From an uncultured Eubacterium sp. (GTDB taxonomy: Bacteria > Bacillota > Clostridia > Lachnospirales > Lachnospiraceae), in assembly GCA_934317205.1 (NCBI GenBank), contig CAKREL010000012.1:1-35374 (forward strand): a stretch of 35,374 nt of DNA. The letters are read 5' to 3'. The notes under the pieces are model-generated. The model was not told the DNA's origin, did not search any database, and was given only the letters and a program-made list of their open reading frames with translations. The position numbers and the translations under genes were made by a program. Below, piece after piece: positions 1 through 7,959 of this stretch; the first letter of the stretch is position 1; each line of letters begins with the position of its first letter.

Positions 1-924
1 ATCTTGATAGGTCAATGGAAAACTCCACTGTCCCCTCTCCTTATCTTCACTGTCCTGCAGCGTCACATTTGCAAAAGCTGCCGTGCTTTCCGCATTTTTA
101 CCTGACCATCCCGCTTTCCGCAGATCATAAGGTGATAAGACCATACTGAAGAGTTTACTGTTATCTTTCTTATTATATACAGCAATTTCATAACTGGTAT
201 CCAGGCTCTCTCCTACATTCGATGACCAGTTTAAGCTCAGTTTTTCGCTATTTTGCAGACTGATAGTGGTAATCTGCAGTTTTGTTGGCTTCAATGCAAC
301 CACATTCACTGTATCTTCCGTAGAATAGTAACCCAAAAGCCTTTTTTTTCGACTATCATAATCACGTTTCTGCATCGTCAGATAGCCATCTTTGTCCTCT
401 GCTTCATAGGTCAGGCCATCACACTTTGAATCATAAAAAGCTGAATATACTTCTCCGGACTCCATATCAATTTCAAGTGCTACCGATGCGTTCAACATAT
501 CCTTATCATACACATAATCATCAATTAGTTGAAGCAGCAGATTGTTATCTGAATCAGCATTCTCTAGCACCTTATCCAGTCTGATCGTATAGATTCGACC
601 ATTTAACTGCAATGCATTTTCATTCTCAGAAGAAAATGCTGCCTCCTCTGCCTGTCTGTCCTGTGCATTTTTGGACTGATCACTCTTCGCCTGCTTCTGA
701 ATCTGTTTTTTAAAGCTCTCCCACTGTCCGGAAGTCCGATAATACGTCAGTTTCGATTCCGCCGCCAGATAAATTGTTTTGGCATTTTGCTCATTTTTTC
801 GAAACTCCGCATTTCTCCAGTAATTTACAAAAAAAGGAACTGATATAGCCACGATCACAGACATAATCACCAGAACAACAATCAATTCCGTCAAAGTAAA
901 TCCCTTTTTCCAAGTCCTTTTCAT
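1..924 (-). CDS. Type IV pilin-like (pseudopilin) protein, 5' part only
   Basis: A leftward frame is open without a stop for 308 codons from ATG at 924 to the window edge, so the 3' end is missing. The N terminus is a classic type IV prepilin signal: short basic leader MKRTWKKG, then F-T-L-T-E-L with the conserved Glu five residues after the cleavage site, then a hydrophobic helix to about residue 32. Such proteins are cleaved and N-methylated by a prepilin peptidase and assemble through the hydrophobic helix into pili or pseudopili; that is family knowledge. Beyond about residue 35 comes a large, mostly hydrophilic region rich in Lys, Glu, Asp and Ser that I cannot assign to a named domain; much larger than a minor pilin of 150-200 residues. 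Start supported by AGGTGAT about 6 nt upstream. Partner pilus genes may lie to the left. Confidence 0.8.
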   Translation of the reverse strand, partial: MKRTWKKGFTLTELIVVLVIMSVIVAISVPFFVNYWRNAEFRKNEQNAKTIYLAAESKLTYYRTSGQWESFKKQIQKQAKSDQSKNAQDRQAEEAAFSSENENALQLNGRIYTIRLDKVLENADSDNNLLLQLIDDYVYDKDMLNASVALEIDMESGEVYSAFYDSKCDGLTYEAEDKDGYLTMQKRDYDSRKKRLLGYYSTEDTVNVVALKPTKLQITTISLQNSEKLSLNWSSNVGESLDTSYEIAVYNKKDNSKLFSMVLSPYDLRKAGWSGKNAESTAAFANVTLQDSEDKERGQWSFPLTYQD

Positions 925-985
925 ATATATCACCTAAATTGCTTCTCATTTTTAATAGTTTTGTTAATTATTTCTATACAGAATT

Positions 986-1013
986 AGAATATCATATTTT
1001 GTAGTTTTTTCAA
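986..1013 (-). promoter_or_regulatory. Probable sigma-A promoter for the pilin-like gene
   Basis: On the minus strand TTGAAA (1008-1013), a 16 nt spacer and TATTCT (986-991) preceded by TGA form an extended -10 promoter about 60 nt upstream of the pilin start. It lies between the tRNA terminator and the gene, so the gene probably has its own transcript. Confidence 0.5.
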
Positions 1014-1040
1014 GAATATTATGAGAAAGTACAATATGAA

Positions 1041-1070
1041 ACAAAAACTCCCCGGCAAAAATCGGGGAGT
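1041..1070 (-). terminator. Rho-independent terminator of the tRNA-Arg transcript
   Basis: Inverted repeat arms 1047-1054 and 1063-1070 (ACTCCCCG / CGGGGAGT) with an 8 nt loop, followed on the minus strand by TTTTTGTTT. It lies 8 nt after the tRNA 3' end. Confidence 0.9.
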
Positions 1071-1077
1071 CATAGAA

Positions 1078-1149
1078 TGCAGCCGGCGGGAATCGAACCC
1101 ACATTGCAGGAGTCGGAGTCCTGTGTTCTATCCGTTAGACTACGGCTGC
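1078..1149 (-). tRNA. tRNA-Arg (anticodon CCG)
   Basis: Minus-strand cloverleaf: acceptor stem GCAGCCG paired with CGGCTGC (1079-1085), discriminator A at 1078, D arm starting GTCTAACGGAT, anticodon stem CAGGA/TCCTG enclosing loop CTCCGAC so the anticodon is CCG (reads CGG), and a T arm with GTTCGATTC. CCA is not encoded, as is common in this group. Single-gene transcript with its own promoter and terminator. Confidence 0.95.
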
Positions 1150-1178
1150 GAATTATAGAATTATAACGAACAAATGAT

Positions 1179-1207
1179 ATCATACCATAAACTCAATAAA
1201 AAAGCAA
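1179..1207 (-). promoter_or_regulatory. Probable promoter of tRNA-Arg
   Basis: Minus strand TTGCTT (1202-1207), 17 nt spacer, TATGAT (1179-1184), placing transcription start about 25 nt before the mature tRNA 5' end. Confidence 0.55.
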
Positions 1208-1265
1208 AGCTTTTTTCTGTAAAACAAAACCCACTTTTATGCTTCTATTATGCTCATATCGATGC

Positions 1266-1328
1266 GTATCCTATGGTTCTTCACATACCTCAGTGTATGC
1301 ACAAGGTGCGTGAAGAATCTCAGGATAC
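1266..1328. repeat. Long imperfect inverted repeat downstream of aroK
   Basis: Outer arms GTATCCT (1266-1272) and AGGATAC (1322-1328), then TTCTTCAC (1277-1284) and GTGAAGAA (1310-1317), separated by a 4/4 mismatch bulge. The loop holds a further small hairpin (CATAC/GTATG). No T-run follows on either strand, so it is not a standard intrinsic terminator. It occupies the gap between aroK and the tRNA promoter. Confidence 0.6.
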
Positions 1329-1349
1329 TGTCACTCTTAAGAGGTTACA

Positions 1350-1862
1350 TTATAGATTTCCAGTCGCTTGCAAAATTTCTTTTGCAATCTCATGCGGAGT
1401 TTTTCCATCTGTCTCTACCTGGATATCACATGCCTCCTCATATACTTTGCGCCGTTTTTCCATCAGATTTGCAATATGTTCCACATTCATATTTCCATTC
1501 AATAGTGGCCGGTCCGTACTGTCTTTTACCCGTTCATAAACCGTCTTTGGTGTGGCAGTCAGCAATACAATCCTGCCACTCTCTTTCATTATATGTGTAT
1601 TTTCTTCCCGCAGAACAGCTCCACCGCCACAAGAAACAATTGCCGGTGCATATCCGGCAATCTCACGGATTGCATCTGTCTCGCGGTCTCTGAAATATGC
1701 TTCTCCATATTTATCAAACATGTCATTGATAGACATTCCATTTTTTTCTACGATCCAGGCATCCATATCAACTTCTTCTGCCTGAGTCAGTTGCTGTAAT
1801 TTGTGGGATATTGTAGTTTTTCCGGTTCCCATAAAACCAATCAGATAAATGTGCTGTTTCAT
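1350..1862 (-). CDS. aroK: Shikimate kinase
   Basis: Phosphorylates shikimate at the 3-hydroxyl with ATP, fifth step of chorismate synthesis, cytosolic. The 170-residue product has the usual family size. Visible motifs: Walker A G-FMGTGKTT at residues 9-17; acidic pair D32/D34 for Mg and shikimate; R58 in FRDRE for shikimate binding; the C-GGG element at 78-81; and a lid Arg in R-P-L-L near 118. The ATG overlaps the aroD stop by 4 nt (ATGA), so the two genes are translationally coupled. Confidence 0.95.
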   Translation of the reverse strand: MKQHIYLIGFMGTGKTTISHKLQQLTQAEEVDMDAWIVEKNGMSINDMFDKYGEAYFRDRETDAIREIAGYAPAIVSCGGGAVLREENTHIMKESGRIVLLTATPKTVYERVKDSTDRPLLNGNMNVEHIANLMEKRRKVYEEACDIQVETDGKTPHEIAKEILQATGNL

Positions 1863-2638
1863 GCCTGTTCCTCCTGGTTCATTCCCTGATGAATAATATT
1901 TAAAATTTCACCAAGCTGCTCCGCCTGGATCTGTCCCGGCGCAGAAGTCTCTCCCACTGCACCAAAAGTAATGCAGGAGCCAAAAATCTCCCCCGCCATG
2001 CGGCTCACAACGCCAAGTGCTCCCATAGACATGGTCACAATCGGCAGCGTCGGATATTTTAGTCTGATGTCATTGGTCAGTTTCAAAATACGCACCACAT
2101 CATCCGCATTTTGTGGCATCACTGCAAGCTTTGCCACATCTGCTCCGCCCTGCTGCATTTGCTCCATCAGCATACGGAGAATCTGATCATCTGGCGTTCT
2201 GTCAAAATCATGATGAGATGCAATCACTTTCACGCCCATGCGTTGAAACCGTCGGATTTCTTTCTCCGGTTTTGTAGCTTCAAAAAATTCCAGATCAATA
2301 AGATCAACGCATCCGCTCTTTGCTGCGGCTTCATTTAATTTTAGGATTTTCCATTCCTCCATTCGGCGGCTGCCACCCTGTTGTTTTGTGCGAAAAGTAA
2401 ATAAAAACACTGTATGGGTGACATAACTTCGTACAGCCTGCAACACCTCACTCACTGCTTGCACATCATCTGCTTCATTAAAACAGTCTACTCTCCATTC
2501 GATCATCTGAGCTTTCTGCTCTGTCAGATTTTTTATCTGCTTGATTACTGTCTCTTTTTCGTGTGCAACTACCGGAACACAGACCACTGGTCTGCCGTCT
2601 CCGATTCGAATACCTTTTATTTCAAATGCGTTCTGCAT
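1859..2638 (-). CDS. aroD: 3-dehydroquinate dehydratase, type I
   Basis: Dehydrates 3-dehydroquinate to 3-dehydroshikimate through a lysine Schiff base. The 259-residue product has the Schiff-base Lys170 in DVAKLAVMP and the general base His143 in ASHHDF, both at the numbering known from enteric AroD. E47-W-R49 lies in the first conserved strand, and R213, S232 and Q236 match substrate-binding positions. Start ATG at 2638 is preceded by GGGAGG at 6 nt. It is first in an aroD-aroK operon and divergent from aroE, so four shikimate-pathway genes share one locus. Type I (class I aldolase) rather than type II dodecameric enzyme. Confidence 0.96.
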   Translation of the reverse strand: MQNAFEIKGIRIGDGRPVVCVPVVAHEKETVIKQIKNLTEQKAQMIEWRVDCFNEADDVQAVSEVLQAVRSYVTHTVFLFTFRTKQQGGSRRMEEWKILKLNEAAAKSGCVDLIDLEFFEATKPEKEIRRFQRMGVKVIASHHDFDRTPDDQILRMLMEQMQQGGADVAKLAVMPQNADDVVRILKLTNDIRLKYPTLPIVTMSMGALGVVSRMAGEIFGSCITFGAVGETSAPGQIQAEQLGEILNIIHQGMNQEEQA

Positions 2639-2673
2639 ATGTACCTCCCATCCGAATTACGTTCATTGTTGCT

Positions 2674-2682
2674 ATTGTAGCA
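2674..2682 (-). promoter_or_regulatory. Extended -10 promoter for aroD-aroK
   Basis: Minus strand TGCTACAAT (2674-2682) is an extended -10 element (TGn + TACAAT). No good -35 is seen 16-18 nt upstream, only an A-rich spacer, which fits an extended -10 promoter. The start would be about 30 nt before the aroD ATG. Confidence 0.5.
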
Positions 2683-2720
2683 TATTTTTTTTTAATGAGA
2701 AACCGAAAGCCTGCAAGACA

Positions 2721-2749
2721 TTGACATTTTTTTCAAAAACACCTATCAT
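2721..2749 (+). promoter_or_regulatory. Sigma-A promoter for aroE-aroF
   Basis: TTGACA (2721-2726), exactly 17 nt, TATCAT (2744-2749): perfect -35 and one mismatch in the -10. About 27 nt from the -10 to the aroE RBS. Divergent with the aroD promoter; the two -10 boxes are about 65 bp apart. Confidence 0.8.
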
Positions 2750-2783
2750 AAGACCATAAAAAGTTTAAGGTAGGAAATAGATT

Positions 2784-3653
2784 ATGGAAATTACCGGAAA
2801 AACAACATTGACAGGATTAATTGGATCTCCTGTAAAACACAGCATTTCACCCCAAATGCATAATGAAGCATTCCGTCAGTTAAACCTTGATTATGCATAT
2901 CTGGCTTTTGATCTGGCTGATTCAGACCTGGAAACCGCCGTACGGGGCTTACAGGCTCTCGGTGCAAAAGGATTTAATGTCACAATGCCATACAAAGTTC
3001 AGATCATCAAATATATGGATGAGCTGACCCCAGCTTCCCAGATAGCACAAGCCTGCAATACTGTTATTTCAAAAGATGGCAAGCTGATTGGTCATACTAC
3101 AGATGGTGTCGGTTTCATGGAATCCGTTGCAGATGCCGGGCACAATATTATAGGCAAAAAAATGACTGTTCTGGGTGCTGGCGGTGCTGCTACTGCAATC
3201 TGTACACAAGCTGCTTTGGATGGAGTTTCTGACATTGATATCTTTCAGATGAAATCATTTACTGAAGAATATGAGCGTGCATTAGCCTTTGCTGACCGTG
3301 TTCGCCTTCATACTGACTGTAACATCAATGTTTATGATTTTGCAGATACCGATCAAATGAGAAAAAGTATCTCTGAAAGTGCAATTTTGACAAACGCAAC
3401 AAATGTAGGTATGGCACCGCACGAAGATCAGTGTCCGATTCCGGACGCATCCATGCTGTTCCCAGAACTGATCGTATGCGATATTATCTACAATCCTATG
3501 AAAACAAAATTATATCAGATGGCAGAATCTGCAGGCTGTCAGGTATTCAACGGTACATACATGCTTCTTTTCCAGGGTGCTGCATCCTTTGAATGCTGGA
3601 CCGGAAAGAAAATGCCTGTTGAAATCATCCGAAAAAAATATTTTCAGAAATAA
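2784..3653 (+). CDS. aroE: Shikimate dehydrogenase (NADP+)
   Basis: Reduces 3-dehydroshikimate to shikimate. The 289-residue protein starts with the substrate-binding domain: G-LIGSPVKHSISPQMHN (11-27) carries the shikimate-contacting serines; catalytic Lys71 is in NVTMPYK; D107 in TTDG is the partner Asp. The Rossmann nucleotide domain begins with GAGGAATA at 131-138. RBS AAGGTAGG precedes the ATG. It sits 51 nt before the aroF RBS/start region and is probably co-transcribed with it. AroE, AroD, AroK and AroF together supply four of the seven common-pathway steps. Confidence 0.95.
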   Translation: MEITGKTTLTGLIGSPVKHSISPQMHNEAFRQLNLDYAYLAFDLADSDLETAVRGLQALGAKGFNVTMPYKVQIIKYMDELTPASQIAQACNTVISKDGKLIGHTTDGVGFMESVADAGHNIIGKKMTVLGAGGAATAICTQAALDGVSDIDIFQMKSFTEEYERALAFADRVRLHTDCNINVYDFADTDQMRKSISESAILTNATNVGMAPHEDQCPIPDASMLFPELIVCDIIYNPMKTKLYQMAESAGCQVFNGTYMLLFQGAASFECWTGKKMPVEIIRKKYFQK

Positions 3654-3716
3654 ATAATATCTCTAAAATATCAAAATTATTTTTTAGACATATGTACAAA
3701 CAGATTGGAGTATCAA

Positions 3717-4748
3717 ATGAGTTTTTCATATTTAAAAGAATTACCGACACCGGAAGAAATAAAAAAATCTTATCCGTTAACTGAAGAATGCAAAAAAATC
3801 AAACAGGATCGTGATGAAGAAATTAGCCGTGTTCTGCGCGGAGAGTCTGATAAATTTCTTGTAATCATCGGTCCGTGTTCTGCTGACAAGGAAGAACCGG
3901 TTATGGATTACATCCATCGCCTTGCTAAAGTAAATGAGCAGACAAAAGACAAATTAATTCTGATTCCACGTATCTATACAAATAAACCGCGAACAACCGG
4001 AGAAGGATATAAAGGAATCGCCACACAGCCAGATCCGGAGGCCAAACCAGATATGATCGCCGGTCTGATTGCTGTTCGTAACCTGCATCTTCGTGCTATC
4101 AAAGAAACCGGTTTATCTGCTGCAGATGAGATGCTTTATCCGGAAAACTGGGATTACATCAATGACCTGCTCTCCTACGTAGCCATCGGTGCTCGTTCCG
4201 TTGAAGATCAGCAGCATCGTCTGACCGTCAGTGGCTTTGATGTGGCAAGCGGCATGAAAAATCCGACCAGTGGTGACTTCTCTGTTATGCTGAATTCTGT
4301 ATATGCTGCACAGCATCCACATCACTTTGTACATCGCGGATGGGAAGTAGATACTACTGGTAATCCACTGGCTCACGTCATCCTGCGTGGTGCAGTAAAC
4401 AAACGCGGCGTTGCTATTCCAAACTACCACTACGAAGATTTAATTCGCTTAAACGAAATGTATGAAAAAATGGATCTTGTAAATCCGTCCTGCATCGTAG
4501 ATGCTAACCATTCCAACTCTAATAAAAAATATGAAGAGCAGATTCGTATTGTTAAAGAAGTAATGCACAACCGCAAAGAATCCGGCATCATCAATAACCT
4601 GGTAAAAGGTGTTATGATTGAAAGCTACATCTGCCCGGGAAACCAGAAGATTGGTGAACATATTTACGGAAAATCTATTACAGACCCATGTCTTGGATGG
4701 GAAGAATCAGAACAGTTGATTTATGCTATTGCAGATTCTGTGAAATAA
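3717..4748 (+). CDS. aroF: DAHP synthase, class I (phospho-2-dehydro-3-deoxyheptonate aldolase)
   Basis: Condenses phosphoenolpyruvate with erythrose 4-phosphate, the committed step of aromatic biosynthesis. The AroG/AroF/AroH-type (class I-alpha) signature is clear: IIGPCSADKEEPVMDY near residues 50-65, PRIYTNKPRTTGEGYKG, LSAADEMLYPENWDYINDLLSYVAIGARSVEDQQHR, and DANHSNSNKKYEEQ near the C terminus. Length 343 residues matches this class. An in-frame TTG at 3705 would add four residues, but GGAG at 3707-3710 lies 6 nt before the ATG at 3717, so the ATG is the likely start and the TTG is part of its RBS. Enzymes of this class are usually feedback-inhibited by Phe, Tyr or Trp; which applies here cannot be told from sequence by eye. 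The symbol aroF is generic for the class. Confidence 0.93.
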   Translation: MSFSYLKELPTPEEIKKSYPLTEECKKIKQDRDEEISRVLRGESDKFLVIIGPCSADKEEPVMDYIHRLAKVNEQTKDKLILIPRIYTNKPRTTGEGYKGIATQPDPEAKPDMIAGLIAVRNLHLRAIKETGLSAADEMLYPENWDYINDLLSYVAIGARSVEDQQHRLTVSGFDVASGMKNPTSGDFSVMLNSVYAAQHPHHFVHRGWEVDTTGNPLAHVILRGAVNKRGVAIPNYHYEDLIRLNEMYEKMDLVNPSCIVDANHSNSNKKYEEQIRIVKEVMHNRKESGIINNLVKGVMIESYICPGNQKIGEHIYGKSITDPCLGWEESEQLIYAIADSVK

Positions 4749-4801
4749 CACCTTTCTATATCAACATGTAAACCAATCATAAATAAATTATTCTATATCC
4801 A

Positions 4802-4843
4802 AAGAGAGATCTGTCTGCACTTATCTGCAAACAGATCTCTCTT
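4802..4843. terminator. Bidirectional terminator between aroF and spoIIM-like gene
   Basis: 13 bp perfect stem, arms 4802-4814 and 4831-4843 (AAGAGAGATCTGT and its complement) with a 16 nt loop, placed between convergent genes. T-rich sequence follows on both strands, though neither tract is long. Confidence 0.75.
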
Positions 4844-4854
4844 ATTGTCGATTG

Positions 4855-5463
4855 CTACGCCCCTATCGCAAGCATCCAGGGATTGACAACACATTCCAAC
4901 CATATGCCAAACGTATAAATACCCGTAGCAAGCAAAACAATGCTCAGAAATAACAACCGTTCTCTGCGACTTCCTGCTGTTACTGAAATCTGATTTTTTC
5001 TACTCCAACGTATATCCCTTCTTACATCCCATAAAAGAACTAATAATATGTATGCTGTCAGATATAGAAATATTTGTGGAAAATCTGAAATAAACATATA
5101 AAAAATTCCGGAAAAACCATATCTGCACAGACAGGATGCAAAAACAAAGCCACCAGAAAATCCAAGCCATCCAACCCAGAAATCAAATAACAGATTTCCA
5201 TAGGAAAAATTCCATATAACCAGAATAAGACACCACGGAATAAATCTCATCGGAAAAATCTGCGTTGCCAGTTCCTGCCAGCTCTGCCTATCATGTCCCA
5301 GATGTTCTACCTGTCTCTCAAACACAAATCCAATCCACAAAGTTTTATCACACAGCCACATATTAGCTGCGATCACACCAAAGAAGAAACAGCCCAGAAA
5401 AATAACTATGCAAATATGCAGCATAGCTATTTTCCCCGGCTGTTTTACGGTCGTTGTTATCAT
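4855..5463 (-). CDS. spoIIM: Stage II sporulation protein M-like membrane protein
   Basis: A 202-residue, strongly hydrophobic protein with about five predicted membrane helices (roughly 12-34, 74-92, 94-112, 124-143 and 168-190). The central segment with G-x-x-G-F followed by GFSGIFYMFISDFPQIFLYLTAYILL resembles the SpoIIM/DUF95 family, in which SpoIIM is part of the SpoIID-SpoIIM-SpoIIP engulfment machinery that remodels septal peptidoglycan. Assignment is helped by context: in Bacillus subtilis spoIIM is close to nudF, as here. It starts 28 nt after nudF with AGGT 6 nt upstream and is probably the last gene of that transcript. Alternative: an unrelated small polytopic membrane protein. Confidence 0.65.
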   Translation of the reverse strand: MITTTVKQPGKIAMLHICIVIFLGCFFFGVIAANMWLCDKTLWIGFVFERQVEHLGHDRQSWQELATQIFPMRFIPWCLILVIWNFSYGNLLFDFWVGWLGFSGGFVFASCLCRYGFSGIFYMFISDFPQIFLYLTAYILLVLLWDVRRDIRWSRKNQISVTAGSRRERLLFLSIVLLATGIYTFGIWLECVVNPWMLAIGA

Positions 5464-5491
5464 CTTTACCTATCTGCTGATTCGCTTTTTT

Positions 5492-6034
5492 CTAGCATAT
5501 GCAGAATTTTCCGTAATATGCCATAATGGCGGCAGCTGTTTTAGAATCCTGGATTTTTTGTGTGAGAACCATATCTTTGAGTTCCTCAATTGTATAACTC
5601 TCTACTTCCACAAACTCATCTTCATCCAGATGCTGCTGTGTCCGCGTCAGATCTGTAGCCAGATAAACATCTATCGTTTCGTTACAAAAAGCAACTGTGG
5701 TGGACACTGTAATCAAAAGTTCCAGGTTTGCAGCTTTATACCCGGTCTCCTCTTCCAATTCACGGGCTGCGCAAACAGAAGTTGGTTCCTCAACGCTATC
5801 TCTGGAACCGGCCGGAATCTCTAATGTCTCGCGGTTTAATGCGTTTCGGTATTGGCGTACCATAAGAATTTTGCCTTCTTCCGTCACCGGAAGTACTGCT
5901 GCGGCACCTTTACGATGTGCAACGTAATCCCAGTGCGCAATTTTTCCAGTTGGAGACTGCATAACATCATCATACACATCCACAATTGCTCCTTTGTATT
6001 TTAACACACGGTCAATCCGCTTCATTTCTTCCAT
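5492..6034 (-). CDS. nudF: ADP-ribose pyrophosphatase-type NUDIX hydrolase
   Basis: Hydrolyses ADP-ribose to AMP and ribose 5-phosphate if the family assignment holds; cytosolic, Mg dependent. The Nudix box reads IPAGSRDSVEEP...AARELEEETGY, with one extra residue between the Gly and the first Glu relative to the strict G-x5-E spacing; catalytic REL-EEETG is intact. A longer frame opens at 6082, but AGGAGG (6043-6048) lies 8 nt before the ATG at 6034, giving a 180-residue protein beginning MEEMKRIDRVLKYKG, the usual N terminus of the family. It follows queF after 74 nt and precedes the spoIIM-like gene by 28 nt. Confidence 0.88.
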   Translation of the reverse strand: MEEMKRIDRVLKYKGAIVDVYDDVMQSPTGKIAHWDYVAHRKGAAAVLPVTEEGKILMVRQYRNALNRETLEIPAGSRDSVEEPTSVCAARELEEETGYKAANLELLITVSTTVAFCNETIDVYLATDLTRTQQHLDEDEFVEVESYTIEELKDMVLTQKIQDSKTAAAIMAYYGKFCIC

Positions 6035-6108
6035 CTTGTGCGCCTCCTGTTTTCTTTCCATATCCTTCTCTTCCAGTTGCATCTGCTTTGTTATATGCCT
6101 TCTCCTTA

Positions 6109-6606
6109 TTATCTGTTATCTACTTTTTCCGGATACAGATCATGATTTGCAAGGCGGCTCCATGCTACCTCTTCCCATTTTGTACCCGGTTTTCCGTAGT
6201 TACAGTATGGATCAATAGAAATGCCACCTCTCGGAGTGAACTTTCCCCATACCTCAATATATTTCGGATCCATCAGCTTAATCAGATCTTTCATGATCAC
6301 ATTAACGCAGTCCTCATGAAAATCTCCATGATTACGGAAACTAAACAAATACAGTTTCAGAGATTTACTCTCTACCATACGCTCACCCGGAACATAGGAA
6401 ATTGTAATTGTTGCAAAATCCGGCTGTCCTGTAATTGGACACAAACTAGTAAATTCCGGACAGTTAAATTTTACAAAATAATCATTTCCCGGATGTTTGT
6501 TTACAAATGTTTCAAGTACTTCCGGTGCGTAATCATCCGGATATCGTACATTCTGATTTCCAAGCAGGGATACACCTGCAGTTTCTTCTTTGCTTCTTCC
6601 TGTCAT
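6109..6606 (-). CDS. queF: NADPH-dependent 7-cyano-7-deazaguanine reductase
   Basis: Reduces preQ0 nitrile to preQ1 amine, the last free-base step of queuosine synthesis. The 165-residue unimodular (YkvM-type) enzyme has catalytic Cys56 in [12 protein letters not shown], Asp63, the QueF motif ESKSLKLY at 79-86 and His97-Glu98. RBS GAGGTGA precedes the ATG at 6606. Fifth gene in the operon, 21 nt after queC. Its presence shows the pathway ends at queuosine and not at an archaeosine- or DNA-modifying preQ0 use. Confidence 0.96.
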   Translation of the reverse strand: MTGRSKEETAGVSLLGNQNVRYPDDYAPEVLETFVNKHPGNDYFVKFNCPEFTSLCPITGQPDFATITISYVPGERMVESKSLKLYLFSFRNHGDFHEDCVNVIMKDLIKLMDPKYIEVWGKFTPRGGISIDPYCNYGKPGTKWEEVAWSRLANHDLYPEKVDNR

Positions 6607-6627
6607 CTTCTCACCTCACTGAGCTAT

Positions 6628-7317
6628 TTAGTTTTTTAAAGCGGGATCTTTCACACCATTCATTTCAAACGCAGCTGCACGGTCAATACATGTGCCACAT
6701 TTTCCGCATGGTTCGTCACCACCCTCATAACAACTCCAGGTCAATTCATATGGGACATTTAATTCCAGTCCTTTTTTTACCACATCCGCCTTTGTCCAGT
6801 TGACAAATGGTGCTTCAATAGTAACCTGGTTTCCACTTCCAAGATAAATTGCTTCCTTCATGGCCTGATTAAATGCATCAGAACAATCCGGATAAGCACT
6901 TCCTGCTGCATCATCGCTGTGCGCGCCATAATAAATCACACCACAGTCTTTGGACAATGCAATACTTGCCGCAGAAGATAAAAACAATCCATTTCGAAAC
7001 GGCACATAAGTTGAGACTGGTTTTCCATCTGTCTTTGTCAGCTGCTCGGCATAAGCTTCCTCTGGAATCTCTTCGGTAGAATGACTCAGCAGAGAACAGT
7101 TACTGTACTGAAAGATAGCCCCCAAATCCAGATATAAATGCTCTACACCATAGTACTCTGCGATTTTTCTGGAAGCTTCAATCTCTTTTTCATGCTTCTG
7201 TCCGTAAGAAACAGACAGTGCTATCACATTTTCTTTTCCATATTTATCAATTGCAAGTCCAAGGCAGGTAGTAGAATCCACGCCGCCACTGAACAATACT
7301 AGTGCTTTTTCTGCCAT
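6628..7317 (-). CDS. queC: 7-cyano-7-deazaguanine synthase
   Basis: ATP-dependent conversion of 7-carboxy-7-deazaguanine to preQ0. The 229-residue protein has the PP-loop SGGVDS at 10-15 and four Zn-binding cysteines at about 196, 204, 207 and 210 (C-x7-C-G-K-C-G-T-C). RBS AGAGGAG precedes the ATG at 7317. It sits between folE (43 nt) and queF (21 nt) in the same orientation. Confidence 0.97.
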   Translation of the reverse strand: MAEKALVLFSGGVDSTTCLGLAIDKYGKENVIALSVSYGQKHEKEIEASRKIAEYYGVEHLYLDLGAIFQYSNCSLLSHSTEEIPEEAYAEQLTKTDGKPVSTYVPFRNGLFLSSAASIALSKDCGVIYYGAHSDDAAGSAYPDCSDAFNQAMKEAIYLGSGNQVTIEAPFVNWTKADVVKKGLELNVPYELTWSCYEGGDEPCGKCGTCIDRAAAFEMNGVKDPALKN

Positions 7318-7360
7318 TTTTCATTCTCCTCTTTTCGTTCTCTTATCTTTTTTAGCATTC

Positions 7361-7942
7361 CTACTGCCGGTTCAGACGCATCTGTAAAAGCATATCTGTC
7401 TGAAAACGTCCACGTAATGTTGTAGTATATGTCTTCGCTTCTGTCTTCTTGATTCCACGGGCAGTCATACAACTGTGACAGCCCTCAATCAAAACAGCAA
7501 CATCCTCTGACCCCGTAATCTCCTGCATGATTTCAGCAATATCAGTGCCAATTCGTTCCTGCAGCTGAAGACGTTTGGAAACCATATCAGCAATTCTTGC
7601 GATTTTGCTCAGTCCAATGACTTTTCCATTTGGTACATAAGCCACCGTCACTTTCATATCATACATCAATGCCATATGATGTTCACAGTAGCTGAAGATA
7701 TCAATGTCTTTTACAATAACAAAATCGCTGTTTTCAGATGAAAATGTCAAATCTTCCTCAAAGGTTTTATCAAACATCTGTGCAATCTCGTGATTAGTAT
7801 AATTCATACCTTCAAATACTTCTTCATACATCCGCGCCACGCGATCAGGTGTATCTTTTAATCCTTCCCTGTCCGGATCATCGCCCAGAGCAATCAGAAG
7901 CCCACGCACATGCTCACGCACTGCATCTTTATCTATAGCCAT
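7361..7942 (-). CDS. folE: GTP cyclohydrolase I
   Basis: Converts GTP to 7,8-dihydroneopterin triphosphate, the shared precursor of folate and queuosine. The 193-residue protein carries the Zn ligands Cys86 and His89 in [11 protein letters not shown] and Cys158 in [11 protein letters not shown], plus the [21 protein letters not shown] segment. Being inside the que operon under a preQ1 switch suggests its main job is to feed queuosine; whether a second folE for folate exists elsewhere cannot be seen here. Gap of 17 nt from queE. Confidence 0.97.
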   Translation of the reverse strand: MAIDKDAVREHVRGLLIALGDDPDREGLKDTPDRVARMYEEVFEGMNYTNHEIAQMFDKTFEEDLTFSSENSDFVIVKDIDIFSYCEHHMALMYDMKVTVAYVPNGKVIGLSKIARIADMVSKRLQLQERIGTDIAEIMQEITGSEDVAVLIEGCHSCMTARGIKKTEAKTYTTTLRGRFQTDMLLQMRLNRQ

Positions 7943-7959
7943 CTTTCATCCTCACTTTC

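Noticed and set aside
5492..6082. nudF starting at 6082
   Set aside because: GGAG is 19 nt from that ATG, whereas AGGAGG is 8 nt from ATG 6034, and the extra residues are not family-like.
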